Assembly: GCA_963827725.1 (NCBI GenBank)
Contig: CAWHBM010000001.1
Span: 372,001-436,000, forward strand
Source of the DNA: VAXT01 sp963827725
GTDB lineage: Bacteria > Actinomycetota > Thermoleophilia > Gaiellales > Gaiellaceae
DNA length: 64,000 nucleotides
Direction: 5' to 3'
The translations under genes and the position numbers were made by a program. A model generated the notes under the pieces. That model was given only the letters and a program-made list of their open reading frames with translations. It ran no database searches and was not told the DNA's origin. Positions 43,949 through 53,518 of the stretch are shown in pieces. Position 1 is the first letter of the stretch. Every line of letters begins with the position of its first letter.

Positions 43949-46703
43949 ACGAGCACCAAGCGGCCGCCGTAGCGCACGGTGAGGGGCCTGCCCTCGTCCT
44001 CGCCGGGCCGGGCTCGGGAAAGACGCGAGTCATCGTCGAGCGCGCCGTTCGTCTGATCGACGAGGAGCATGCGCGTCCGGACGAGCTGCTCGTCCTCACC
44101 TTCTCGCGCAAGGCGGCCACCGATCTGCGCGAGCGGATCGCCGCCCGCCTTCAGCGCAGCTACGCGTCCTTCCCGGTGACGACCTTCCACGCGTTCTGCC
44201 TTGCTGTCCTGATGCGCGACGCGGCCGTCGCGCCTCGCCTGGCGCGGCCCGCCGAGCGACGCGCGCTCATGGAAGCAGCGCTCGGCGGCGGAGCAGAACC
44301 TCGGGCTACCGCCGACGCGCGCGCTGCTCGAAGAGGCGATGCGGTTCGCCGAGCTCTGCGACGACTACCTGCACGTTCCGGACCACGAGCTCGCGCCCGT
44401 TCGCGAGCGATACGTCACCGAGCTCGCAGCGCGCGGCGCGCTCGATTACGGCGGGCTCCAGCGCGAAGCTGTCGCGCTGCTCGAGCGCGACGAGGAGACG
44501 CGCCGGACCTACGAGAGCACCTTCCGCTTCATCCTCGTCGACGAGTACCAGGACACGAACGTCGCGCAGGAGCGGCTCCTGGAGCTGCTCGCCGGCGAGC
44601 GCCGCAACGTCTTCTGCGTCGCGGACGAGGATCAGTCGATCTACGGCTTCCGCGGCGCCGAGATCGACAATGCGCTCCGCTTCGAGGAGCGCTGGCCGGG
44701 CGCGCGCCGCTACGACCTGCCCCTCAACTACCGCTCGGCCACGGGCATCGTCGATCTCGCCACGAGCGTCATCCGTCGGAACGTCGACACCCACCTCGGC
44801 AAGGAGCTGCGCGCCGCGCACGATCAGCCGGCGGAGATCGTCGGCCGGACCTTCCGACATGCCGCCGAGGAGGCGGACTGGATCGCGCGAGAGATCGCCG
44901 CGCTGCGGCAGGAAGGAGTCGCGCTCGGACAGATCGCAGTGCTCGCGCGCTCGCTCAAGGAGATCGGCCCGCGGCTCGCGTACACGCTCAGGACTCAAGG
45001 CATCCCGTTTCACGCACCGCTCGCACCCGAGCTCCATCCCGAGCGCCGACGCGCTCCTTTCGCTGCTCGAGCTCGCCGCCGCGTATCCATGGGAGCCCAC
45101 GCATGACGACGCCGCGCTGCGCGTGCTCGCCTCTCCGCTCTTCGGTGCGAATCCCCTGGAGCTACGGCGATTCCAGCGTGAGACGCGCACGCTCTACGGC
45201 GCGTTGCGCGAGGGGGGCGAGTTCGAGGCGTTCTTCCAGGCGTTGGCGATCGTCAAGCGCCAGCAAACTGCGGGCGCCTCCATCTACGCCCTCTGGGAGA
45301 GGCTCGAGCACTTCCGCGCGCTCGAGTCTGCGGACGCGACGCGCGAGGAGATCGAGGAGCTCGCGGCCGTAACCGCCCTCTCCGACGCTGCAAACGAGTT
45401 CGAAGGCGCGCCGTCCGACTTCCCGCAGTCGTTTCGAGAGGGAGAGCTCGATCGCGACGAGTGGCTGCCCTCGGCGCCTCCCCCCTCGGACGCCGTGGCC
45501 CTCCTCACCGTGCACCAGGCGAAGGGCCTCGAGTGGGACGCGGTCTTCGTCTGCGAGCTCGTCGAGGGCAGGTTCCCGGCGCTCGCGCGCTCGCAGTACG
45601 CGCTTTTCGATCGCGTGACTTTCGGGGGCTCGCACATCGACGAGGCGGCCCGCGCCCGGCGGGCGCTCGAGGAGGAGCGCCGGCTCTTCTACGTCGCGAT
45701 GACGCGCGCGCGCAGCCGGCTGATGCTGACTGCGACGGAGGAGGCGCGCGAGGAATCCGGTCGATCCCTGTCGCGGTTCTACCTGGAAGCCCAGCCCTTC
45801 CTCGGGGAGAGCCGCGAGCGCACGGAGCCCGTCTCGTCGGCCGAAGCGCTTGCCGCCCTGCGGCGTGCCGGCGGCGGCCCGGCAGGTTGGCGCGACCATC
45901 TCGAGACGACAAACGCGAATGCGATGCTCCCGACCGGAGGGCTGCGGACATCCGCGTCGCGCCTGGCCCCGTATGAGAACTGCCCGCTCCAGTTCTTCTA
46001 CGGGAGCCTCGTGGAGATCGGGCGGCGTCAGCACGACCTCGATGCGGCTCGGCGGCGCGTTCCACGACGTGCTCGAAGCCTTCCACGACCCCGAGCAAAA
46101 CGAGCCACAGACGCTCGAGCGGCTGCTCGAGCTCGGGCGGGAACAATCCTTCGAGGAGGTCAAGCCCCGTCCGCTGGCAGCCGAACAGCGCCGATTACTC
46201 GAGAAGCTGCTCGAGGACTACTTCGCCTCGGAGATCGCGCCCGGTCTCGATGCCGAGGTCCTCGCCGTCGAGCAAGGCTTCCGCTTCGAGCTTGACGCGC
46301 AACCCTGAGGGGCTACATCGACCGGATCGATCGCCTGCCGGACGGGAAACTGCGCCTGGTCGACTACAAGACCTCGAAGAGGGCGATGAAGGCGGAGGAG
46401 GCCGAAGAGGACCTCCAGCTCGCGCTCTACGCGCTCGCCTGTCGCGAAGTTCCGGAGCTACGCGGGCTCGGCGAGGTCTCGGAGCTTGTCTACATGTTTC
46501 CGCGCCATCTTGTCGCAGGGCGCGCCGCCCGGCGTGGGCAAACGGTGACGCCGGACCTTCCCGATCGGACACGGCAGCGAATCCGGGGTCTCGTCGGCGC
46601 CATCGCCGCCGAGGAGTTCCAGTTCTCGCCCACCGCGGACTGCATGTGGTGCGACTTCAAGAAGATCTGCCCCCGTCATCACCTGAAGGACGCACCGCTG
46701 TGA
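43942..46703 (+). CDS. UvrD-type helicase with C-terminal RecB-like nuclease, AdnAB-like subunit 1, several frame breaks
   Basis: About 920 residues. Helicase motifs: GPGSGKTR, FILVDEYQDT, VADEDQSIYGFRG, LNYRSATG, TVHQAKGLEWDAVFV, RLFYVAMTRAR. Nuclease: His in GAFHDVLEAFHD and VDYKTSKR. Four cysteines (ENCPLQFFYG and CMWCDFKKIC) form the AddB/Cas4-type iron-sulfur staple. Frame slips near 44290, 45040, 46040 and 46305 break it; each joins obvious family sequence. With the next gene it forms a RecBCD-like break-repair machine. Confidence 0.82.
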
Positions 46704-46705
46704 GC

Positions 46706-49597
46706 ATGGACCTGACCGACGAGCAACGGCGGATCCTCGACCACGATTCGGGCCCGCTGCGCATCGCCGCGGGCGCCGGCACCGGCAAGACGGGCACCCT
46801 CCAGCGCGCGATCGTCGAGCGGATCGAGGCCGGCACGAGGCCCGGCGAGATCCTCTGCCTCACCTTCACCGTCGAGGCGACCAAGGAGATGCGTCGGCGA
46901 GTGCTGGCAGCGCTTTCGGATCGGGAGGACATCGACCCCGACGAGCTGACGGTCCAGACCTACCACGCGTTCGCCGCGTCGATCGTGCGCGAGCACGCGC
47001 CGCTCATCGGCCTCGACGCGGACGCGGCGCTCCTCGACCTGGCGCGGCAGTGGCAGCTCGCGCTCGAGGCCCTCGACCGCTGCACGTTCGCCGAGCTCGA
47101 GATCGGCTGGCTGCCGACGTTCGTCGGGAAGGTGCTCGGGCTCAACGAGGAGATGCTCCGCCACGTGGTCACGCCGGACGAGGTGCGAGAGTGGTGCGCT
47201 GCGCTGCCCGCCGACGAAGTCGCGCGCGATCGCGCAGAGGCCGTCCAGGCGGTCGAGTGCTACCGAGATCTCAAGCGCGAGCGGGGCGCGCTCGACTTCG
47301 GCGACCAGATCGCCCTCGCGGTCGAGCTCCTGCGCACGCGGTCCGAGGCGCTCGAGCGGCTGCGCTCCCGGTTCCGCTTCGTCTTCCTCGACGAGTACCA
47401 GGACACCGACGTCGCCCAGCGCGAGCTCGTGAAGCTCGTCGCCGCGGAGGCGGAAGTCGTCTGCGCGGTCGGGGACGTCGACCAAGGGATCTTCGGCTGG
47501 CGCGGCGCGACGATCCACAACATGTTCGCGTTCGGGGACGACTTCCCCGGCGCGCGCTTCGAGACGCTGTCGACGAACTTTCGCTCCGGCAAGCGGATCC
47601 TCGACCTGGCGAACGCCCTGATCGACCCGTGGGAGCGGCCGGGCGACGAGGCGCGAAAACCGCTCGTGCCCGCGAAAGGTGCGCCGAAGGCAGTCGTCGA
47701 GGCGTTCGTCTCGCCGCATCAACTCGACGAGGCCGAGGAGATTGCGTCGCGGATCGCGAGGCGCCGGCGAGCCGTGGTCGCAGTACGCGGTGCTGGCCCG
47801 GACACGCGGCGACTTCGACCCGATCTACCGCGCTCTAGTGGCGAAGGGTGTGCCGGTCGAGGTCGACACGCTCGGCGGTTTCTGGACGCGCCCCGAGATC
47901 CTGGACGTGGTCGCCTGGCTGCGTGTCCTCGACGACCCGGGAGACAACCTCGCGCTCGGACGGCTTCTGCTCGGCCCGGCGTACCGGCTCGGCCTCCGTG
48001 ACCTGTTCTTCCTGGCCGATCGCGCGAAGAACGAGAACTACCGCCTGCGGAGCGGCGACTTCGATGACTGCTTCGCTACAGCCTCGCCGACTCGATCGTC
48101 GCGCAGGAGGAGATCCCGGAGCTCTCGGACGACGCGCGCGAGCGGATCACCCGCTTCCACACAACCTGGCGCGAACTGGCCGGCGTTGCTAAGCGCGTAA
48201 CGCTCGCTGACCTTGTCGGCGAGATCGCGCGAATCTCCGGCCTCGCCGCTGAGCTTGCGGCATCGCCGAATCCCGAGGCGGAGCTCGCCCTGCGGCATTT
48301 GGCAAAGCTCCGCGACATCGCCCAGGGCTACCAGCCCGTCGCAGGCTCACTCGACCTCGGCGGCTTCGTCGACTACCTCGACTCGCTGGACGAGGCGGAC
48401 CAAGACGAGGACGAGCTGCGCGCGACCGATGAGAACGCCGTGCGACTGATCACGCTCCACCGGGCGAAGGGGCTCGAGTGGGACGTCGTCTTTCTCCCGA
48501 GCCTCGTGAAGGGCCACATGCCTCATCCAGGAAAGGGCGCGAACAATCCCGAGGAGCGCTGGGAACGGCTGCCGTTCGAGCTCCGCGGCGACCGCCAGTT
48601 CCTTCCGCCTCCACCCACGACCAAGGAGCAACTCGACCAACTCCGCGACGAGGAGGAGCGGCGCCTGATGTACGTCGGGGTCACACGCGCGCGCCGCCGG
48701 CTCGTCCTTTCGCGCTCCTGGTACTACCGCGACAACGTCGGGTCGAAGGAGCCGTCTCCGTTCTGGGAGGAGGCGCTCGCGACCGGGCTCGTGGCAGCGC
48801 AGACCGTGGAGTGCCCTCCCGAGAACCCGTATCCCGTCGGCGTCGATTCCCAGCCCGACCCGGGAACGCGATTCGAGCGGCCGCCGACCGACCCGGCAGA
48901 AGTCGCGCGGCTGGAGGCGGAGCTGGAGCGACTCCGTGAGGTGGAGGCGAAGCAGCCGCCTGCGTCACAGTGGCGTGTGCCGTCGGCGCTCTCGGTCACG
49001 GCGTTCCTGACCTTCGTGCGCGATTCGGACGAGTTCTTCCGGCGCTACGTCCGGCGAGTGCCGTCCCCGCCCTCTCCGGCCGCAAAGCTGGGATCGGAGC
49101 TTCACCGGAGAATCGAGCTACATGCCCGTGGAGTCGCGGCCGTCGGCGACCCGGGGGAAGACCTCGAGGAGCCGTACGACCTCGACCCGGCCGAGCGCAC
49201 GGGTGGTGCCGAGCCGGTGTCGGCCGAGCAGATGTGGGAGAACTTTGAGCACAGCCGCTTTGCCCAGATGAGCCCGCTGATGGTCGAGCAACCGTTCACG
49301 CTCTACATCGGTGAGGGGATCTCGATTCAGGGCCGCATCGACGCGGTTTTCGAACGCGAGGACGGCGTCTGGGAGGTCATCGACTACAAGAGCGGCAGGA
49401 GCGACCCAGACCCGTTACAGCTCGCCATCTATTCGCGGGCGATCGAAGAGATCTGGGGCCGACGAACGGAATCGTCGTGGTTGCTACTGCGAACAGGCGA
49501 AGAGCAGCCAGCGCCGCCTGTCGACGATCTGACTGGCGTGCTCCGGAGATCGGCTACGGCTCTGAAGGAGGCCCGAACCTCTGTGAGCCAACTCTGA
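46706..49597 (+). CDS. UvrD-type helicase with RecB-like nuclease, AdnAB-like subunit 2, frame breaks
   Basis: About 963 residues. Motifs: AAGAGTGKTG, FVFLDEYQDT, VGDVDQGIFGWRG, LSTNFRSG, TLHRAKGLEWDVVFLP, RLMYVGVTRAR; nuclease SELHRRIE and VIDYKSGRSD with QLAIYSRA. The cysteines of the iron-sulfur staple are absent, unlike the upstream partner. Slips near 47765 and in 48065-48200. The start is ATG 46706 or GTG 46700, the latter overlapping the previous stop as GTGA. Confidence 0.82.
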
Positions 49598-49622
49598 TGG
49601 GCTGGCGATCACCACAAGTTCC

Positions 49623-49742
49623 TCATGGCCACACCGTCAGCAGCAGCACCACCGGGACGCCGATCAGGACGGCGGCAGCTACCGGCAGCAGCAGTAGGCA
49701 GCTGCAGCCGCAGCCCACCACGGGCCGTGGCACGAGGCTCAT
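49623..49742 (-). CDS. Tiny Cys-containing membrane peptide
   Basis: 39 residues: MSLVPRPVVGCGCSC followed by a Leu/Val/Ala helix (LLLLPVAAAVLIGVPVVLLL) and TVWP. Its ATG overlaps the upstream small gene's stop as ATGA, and it ends 26 bases after the convergent helicase stop. A single-pass peptide with a CGCSC head. No family known; short length limits certainty. Confidence 0.45.
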   Translation of the reverse strand: MSLVPRPVVGCGCSCLLLLPVAAAVLIGVPVVLLLTVWP

Positions 49743-49912
49743 CGGGCGTTCCGGCGCTTGCGCACCGCTAGCTCTAGCGCCAGCACTACCTGGTCGCGGT
49801 CAGGTGCCCGCAGCGTCGATCCTCTCTGCTCGAGCTGGTCCCGGGCTCGAACTTCGTCACGGCCGGTCAGCCCAAGCGACGCAAGAAAATCGGTGATCGA
49901 GATGTCACTCAT
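49739..49912 (-). CDS. Small soluble protein of unknown function
   Basis: 57 residues: MSDISITDFLASLGLTGRDEVRARDQLEQ, then RAPDRDQVVLALELAVRKRRNAR. Charged and helical, possibly DNA-binding. Coupled by ATGA to the tiny membrane peptide. Not a recognised family. Confidence 0.45.
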   Translation of the reverse strand: MSDISITDFLASLGLTGRDEVRARDQLEQRGSTLRAPDRDQVVLALELAVRKRRNAR

Positions 49913-50029
49913 CCAGCCGATTATCGTCCGGCCCGTCGTCTGTTCTTACGCGCCAGCGGGCGCAAGCTCGAGCGGCAGGTCGGCTAGTGGTGTCATTTAC
50001 TTGAAGCCACGCCGTTGGCGCAAGCGCGG

Positions 50030-50278
50030 TCATGCTGGTCGGCTATCGCGCAATCCGAGGTTGTAGAGCCGCCAGGCGTGTGCCTCGTCACTCACGCCGA
50101 ACCGATTCTCATCTCCGAGTGCGTGCACGGCAGGCTCGGGCATCAAGTGGTTCGCCGCAAAAATGTTTGCCTCACGCTCCAGAGCCTTCGCCTCGGGATC
50201 AACACCAATCTCCTCGGCCCGGCAGTAAACGGGCCTCGCCGTTGCGGCGAGCCTTACATCTAGGCGTGGGCGGCGCAC
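50030..50278 (-). pseudogene. C-terminal remnant of an ImmA/IrrE-type metallopeptidase
   Basis: 82 residues. KALEREANIFAANHLMPEPAV is the conserved region after the HExxH helix, and FGVSDEAHAWRLYNLGL is the usual end. The HExxH motif itself and the N-terminal half are missing, so it should be inactive. ImmA/IrrE proteins control excision of mobile elements and toxin-antitoxin repressors, which fits an island context. Confidence 0.6.
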
Positions 50279-50302
50279 CGAGCGAGGTGCCGGGGTGCCG
50301 CG

Positions 50303-50506
50303 TTAGAACGTCTCGTCGGTCATGCTCGAGAGTGTCTTGATCGCCCTCTCGCAGGCCCTCTTCTCGTCGCTGGAGTTGAGCCCCTCTGCGTGCAGCGAAA
50401 CCACCGCGAGCGCGAAACGCAGATCGTCCATCGCCGGTGAGCCGAAGTCGACGCACGATTGGTCAGGCAGGAGGACAGGGGTCTTGGTCTTATCGTCAGG
50501 CTCCAC
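50303..50506 (-). CDS. Small hypothetical protein
   Basis: 67 residues from GTG at 50506, preceded by a strong GGAGGGA ribosome site 5-6 bases upstream. Acidic N-terminus, helical C-terminal half (MDDLRFALAVVSLHAEGLNSSDEKRACERAIKTLSSM). Located just upstream of the ImmA/IrrE remnant. No family recognised. Confidence 0.5.
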   Translation of the reverse strand: MEPDDKTKTPVLLPDQSCVDFGSPAMDDLRFALAVVSLHAEGLNSSDEKRACERAIKTLSSMTDETF

Positions 50507-50563
50507 AGTCTCCCTCCGGTTCGGCTTGCATAGAGCGTCCCGCTTTGTACCTGCTCACCAAAA

Positions 50564-50580
50564 GTGTCCAGGGCGGACAC
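50564..50580. promoter_or_regulatory. Short inverted repeat between divergent small gene and 385-residue gene
   Basis: GTGTCC and GGACAC around a 5-base spacer, in the 279-base divergent region 50507-50785 that otherwise holds no gene. Could be an operator for either side. Confidence 0.35.
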
Positions 50581-50785
50581 CATTGCTCTCTTCGTTGCCG
50601 GAGTCCAGTGGAAGGCCCGGCCACGTCCCGGGAGCCCGGTCCCCGGCCGAGAGGCCGAGGTGCGAGGGCGCCAGTGACCGGCGCAGATACGGAGGCTCAG
50701 GGACCAGCCGTGAGGACTCGGCGCCGGGCCAGTTCAAAAGAGTCGGCCGCCCCGGCGCCAGCTCTCGGCCACTAAGGTCTGTGCG

Positions 50786-51943
50786 ATGAACGAAACGGCC
50801 GACCCCGACGCCCGAGAGGTTCTCGTTCTTGATGGGGTGGGAGAGATCGAGCGACTTGTCGCTACGGCCCTCACGCCTGCAGAGGCGCAGTCGTTGGCCG
50901 GAACTCGCGGCGGACCCTGGATTCCCCTGGACCGAGCAGCAAAACTCGCTCCGGAGCTTCAGACGGCGTTGCAAGGGGGTCAGGTGATGCGAGTTGTCGG
51001 TGGCCCTGCGGGCGATCTAGTCACCAGCGGCAAGGACACCCTTGCCATCGCGCGGAACGCCGATGGGACGATCGCTGGACCCCTGCGGTTCGACGGAGGG
51101 CCGAAGAACGTTCGACACGTCGCCGCACCATCGGCGGTGTTCCAGGTCGCTGCAGCGCTCACACTGCAGCACTACCTCGACACGATGTCCAAGCAACTAG
51201 AGGCCCTGCAACGGGGTGTTCAAGACGTCAAGGACATGCTCGTTCAGGCGCAGAAGGGCGACCTCTACGCTGCGCAGCGCTTCGCTCTTCAACAAGAGCA
51301 ACTGGTCGCGGACGGGACGAAGCTCGGCGTCGACCTTACTAGTGCCATAGAGGGACACCTCGGCAACGTTCGCTCGGTCTATTCCGCCGTTCGCGACCGT
51401 TTGCGAGACAGGGCCAACGCCGCCGTCGGGCTGGTTGATGACGCCGGCTCGATTAGCGACCACGCTGCATACGACGACGGCTTGGAAAGGATGAGTACCG
51501 AAGGTCGGCGTGACACCGTCATCCTGCTCGTCGCGATGGACTTGACGATTCGCTTGCTTCGTCTACAACTAGTGGCGGCCGTGGAACGAGCGCTCGGTCA
51601 AGGTCCCGCACTACGCCAGACCGCCCTGGAGGAGATCCTCGAGATGCGGCAGGACTTCGCAATGCTTGCGCCGCTGTTCGACCGCTGGATCGTCACGGAC
51701 CGCGCCGTCGCCGCACACGAGGCGGGCCTAAAGGTGCACCACCGATTCACTACCACCGCCCGACTCTTGAGGCTCCGCGATTATCAGTTGGCGACCGTAG
51801 ACCTCCGTCGTCTACTCGCCCGGGCCCCAGACGAGGTCCTGCCTACCCCTGCCATCGGGGGGTCGTCGTTTGTCATCGACTGCCGCAGCTCTGATGACGG
51901 AGAGATCTACGCCCGGATCGCAGAGCTTGAAGCCGGCAGCTAG
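50786..51943 (+). CDS. Unrecognised 385-residue protein
   Basis: An N-terminal part with a turn-rich region (GGQVMRVVGGPAGDLVTSGKDTL), then a long helical segment with possible coiled coil (LDTMSKQLEALQRGVQDVKDML, YAAQRFALQQEQLVADGTKL) and a C-terminal helical bundle. The middle resembles helical accessory proteins of phage or toxin loci, but no family is clear. It stands alone in element III. Confidence 0.65.
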   Translation: MNETADPDAREVLVLDGVGEIERLVATALTPAEAQSLAGTRGGPWIPLDRAAKLAPELQTALQGGQVMRVVGGPAGDLVTSGKDTLAIARNADGTIAGPLRFDGGPKNVRHVAAPSAVFQVAAALTLQHYLDTMSKQLEALQRGVQDVKDMLVQAQKGDLYAAQRFALQQEQLVADGTKLGVDLTSAIEGHLGNVRSVYSAVRDRLRDRANAAVGLVDDAGSISDHAAYDDGLERMSTEGRRDTVILLVAMDLTIRLLRLQLVAAVERALGQGPALRQTALEEILEMRQDFAMLAPLFDRWIVTDRAVAAHEAGLKVHHRFTTTARLLRLRDYQLATVDLRRLLARAPDEVLPTPAIGGSSFVIDCRSSDDGEIYARIAELEAGS

Positions 51944-52183
51944 GCGGAATCGGAAATCAACAACACCCTCTGTAGTTCCGCGGCCAAGTGGGAGCGGAGG
52001 CGCCGGTTCCGTATCCCGTGCGCTCCGGCGTGACGAAGTACGCTGGTCGCCATGCGGGCGTAGTCGCCGTCCGCCGAGCAATGACGTAGCCGGTCAGGTG
52101 GTCTACACGTGATGCCGAGAAGTTCGCCCCCTTGGGCGCCGGCCGTCGCTGACGCCGTCGGCTGTCAACACTCCGGGGTCGGC

Positions 52184-52606
52184 TCAAGAGCCGAGCGAGG
52201 GAACGGCAATCGGCTGCCCGTCGGCTCGGCGCGTCGCTTCCTCAACCGACACGATCTCGCGACCGAATGGGCGCAGGCCCACAGTGATGAGCTTGAAGTT
52301 CGCAAGACCAAGGGGGATCCCGATGATCGTCAGGCAGAGCAGGATGCCGCTGAGGATGTGAACTAACGTCAGCCACCAGCCCGCGATGACGAACCAGATG
52401 ACGTTGCCGATCGCTGAGCCGGCGCCCTTGTTGGCCTTCGGCACAGCGACTCGCCCGAACGGCCAGAGCGCGAACATGGCGATGCGAAGCGCGGCGACGC
52501 CGAACGGGATCGTGATGATCAGGATGAAGCAGAAGAACGCCGCGATGGCGTAACCGATCGCCAGCCACAACCCCGCGAACACAAACCAGATGATGTTCCC
52601 GATCAA
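52184..52606 (-). CDS. YccF-family membrane protein, start possibly lost
   Basis: 140 residues. Two YccF motifs (IGNIIWFVFAGLWLAIGYAI..., IGNVIWFVIAGWWLTLVHIL...) and ends in a charged tail. Family members begin MRLIGNIIW; here the codon before RLIGN is ATC, so the ATG seems lost and TTG at 52606 is the best available start. The loss lies about 50 bases from the 330-bp repeat at 52657, consistent with rearrangement at this edge. Confidence 0.75.
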   Translation of the reverse strand: MIGNIIWFVFAGLWLAIGYAIAAFFCFILIITIPFGVAALRIAMFALWPFGRVAVPKANKGAGSAIGNVIWFVIAGWWLTLVHILSGILLCLTIIGIPLGLANFKLITVGLRPFGREIVSVEEATRRADGQPIAVPSLGS

Positions 52607-52656
52607 CCGGATCGCACGACACTACAGACGCGCCACACGCACAGAGTCGCTCGGGG

Positions 52657-52984
52657 AACCGCTGCTGCCTGAAAAGCGAGGCCTTCGCGAGCGCCTGCGT
52701 CGCCTGACGCGGCACTTCGGCCGCGCAGTTCTTCGGGGGTCAAAGCCGCACCCGAGACGGTCCGAGGACGACCTGTTCCATGAAGTCGTGGCCCACCCGC
52801 GACCTTTCTTGTTTCTGAAGGTCAAGAGCCGTTTCTATTCGTGCGACCGGCTACAAGCAGGCGGTCGAAAATGACGTTCTTGCAGGCATTCTGCTCAAAT
52901 GCGTTTGGGCCACAGGATTGGGCCACAAGACCTAGAGCGCGTCAGAATAGACAACAAAAATGCCTATTTGCAGGCACTTCAAGA
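52657..52984. repeat. Long direct repeat, copy B, joined to the intact tRNA-Asp
   Basis: About 328 bases matching 33776-34105. It even keeps the frame for CCLKSEAFASACVA, the LysR tail seen in copy A, with silent changes. It contains TTGGGCCA at 52905 and 52918 (13-base period) as in copy A. The surrounding interval 51944-52183 on the left holds no gene I can support. Confidence 0.8.
52956..52976 (-). terminator. tRNA-Asp terminator
   Basis: Just after the tRNA 3' end on the minus strand: TGCCT-GCAAAT-AGGCA followed by TTTTTGTT. A 5-bp stem with a clear U-run. Confidence 0.75.
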
Positions 52985-52986
52985 GA

Positions 52987-53060
<74 letters not shown>

Positions 53061-53077
53061 AGGCGCGCCTAGTGTAG

Positions 53078-53509
53078 CTAGGCGATTTCGGTCAAGCCGA
53101 GTTGCCGCAACAGCGTGACGCCGTCCGAGTAGACGTCCTTGCGGGCGACCAGGCCGTCCCGGATCGGGATCACGTCCATGCCGCGATACTCGACCTTCCG
53201 GCCGGTCGGCTCGACCTGGATCCCCGAGCGCGTCATCGGGCCCTCGTGTGTTCCTCTGGCCGTCCACTCCTGGACGACGAGATCGTCACGGATGTACTGG
53301 CTGCGAGCCTCGAAGCTCAGATCGGGGAAGACCGCGAAGATCCCCGTGATCGCCTTGCCGATCGCGTCCTTGCCGATGTTGACGTCGCCGGTCGTGTGGT
53401 TCTCGAAGACCGAGTCGTCGGTGTGCATGGAGACGATCGCCTCGACGTCGTGGTCGTTCCACGCAGCGTTGTAGCGGTCGATGAAGTCCTGGAGGTCGGA
53501 GCCGTCCAC
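53078..53509 (-). CDS. SnoaL-like (ester cyclase/NTF2-fold) protein
   Basis: 143 residues, NTF2-like cone fold: FIDRYNAAWNDHDVEAIVSMHTDD at the start, FENHTTGDVNIGKDAIGKAI, and the closing strand VEYRGMDVIPIRDGLVARKDVYSD. It lies 17 bases upstream of the tRNA-Asp gene on the same strand. A remnant of a second copy is at 27910. Reaction unknown. Confidence 0.85.
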   Translation of the reverse strand: MDGSDLQDFIDRYNAAWNDHDVEAIVSMHTDDSVFENHTTGDVNIGKDAIGKAITGIFAVFPDLSFEARSQYIRDDLVVQEWTARGTHEGPMTRSGIQVEPTGRKVEYRGMDVIPIRDGLVARKDVYSDGVTLLRQLGLTEIA

Positions 53510-53518
53510 GGCGTCAGC

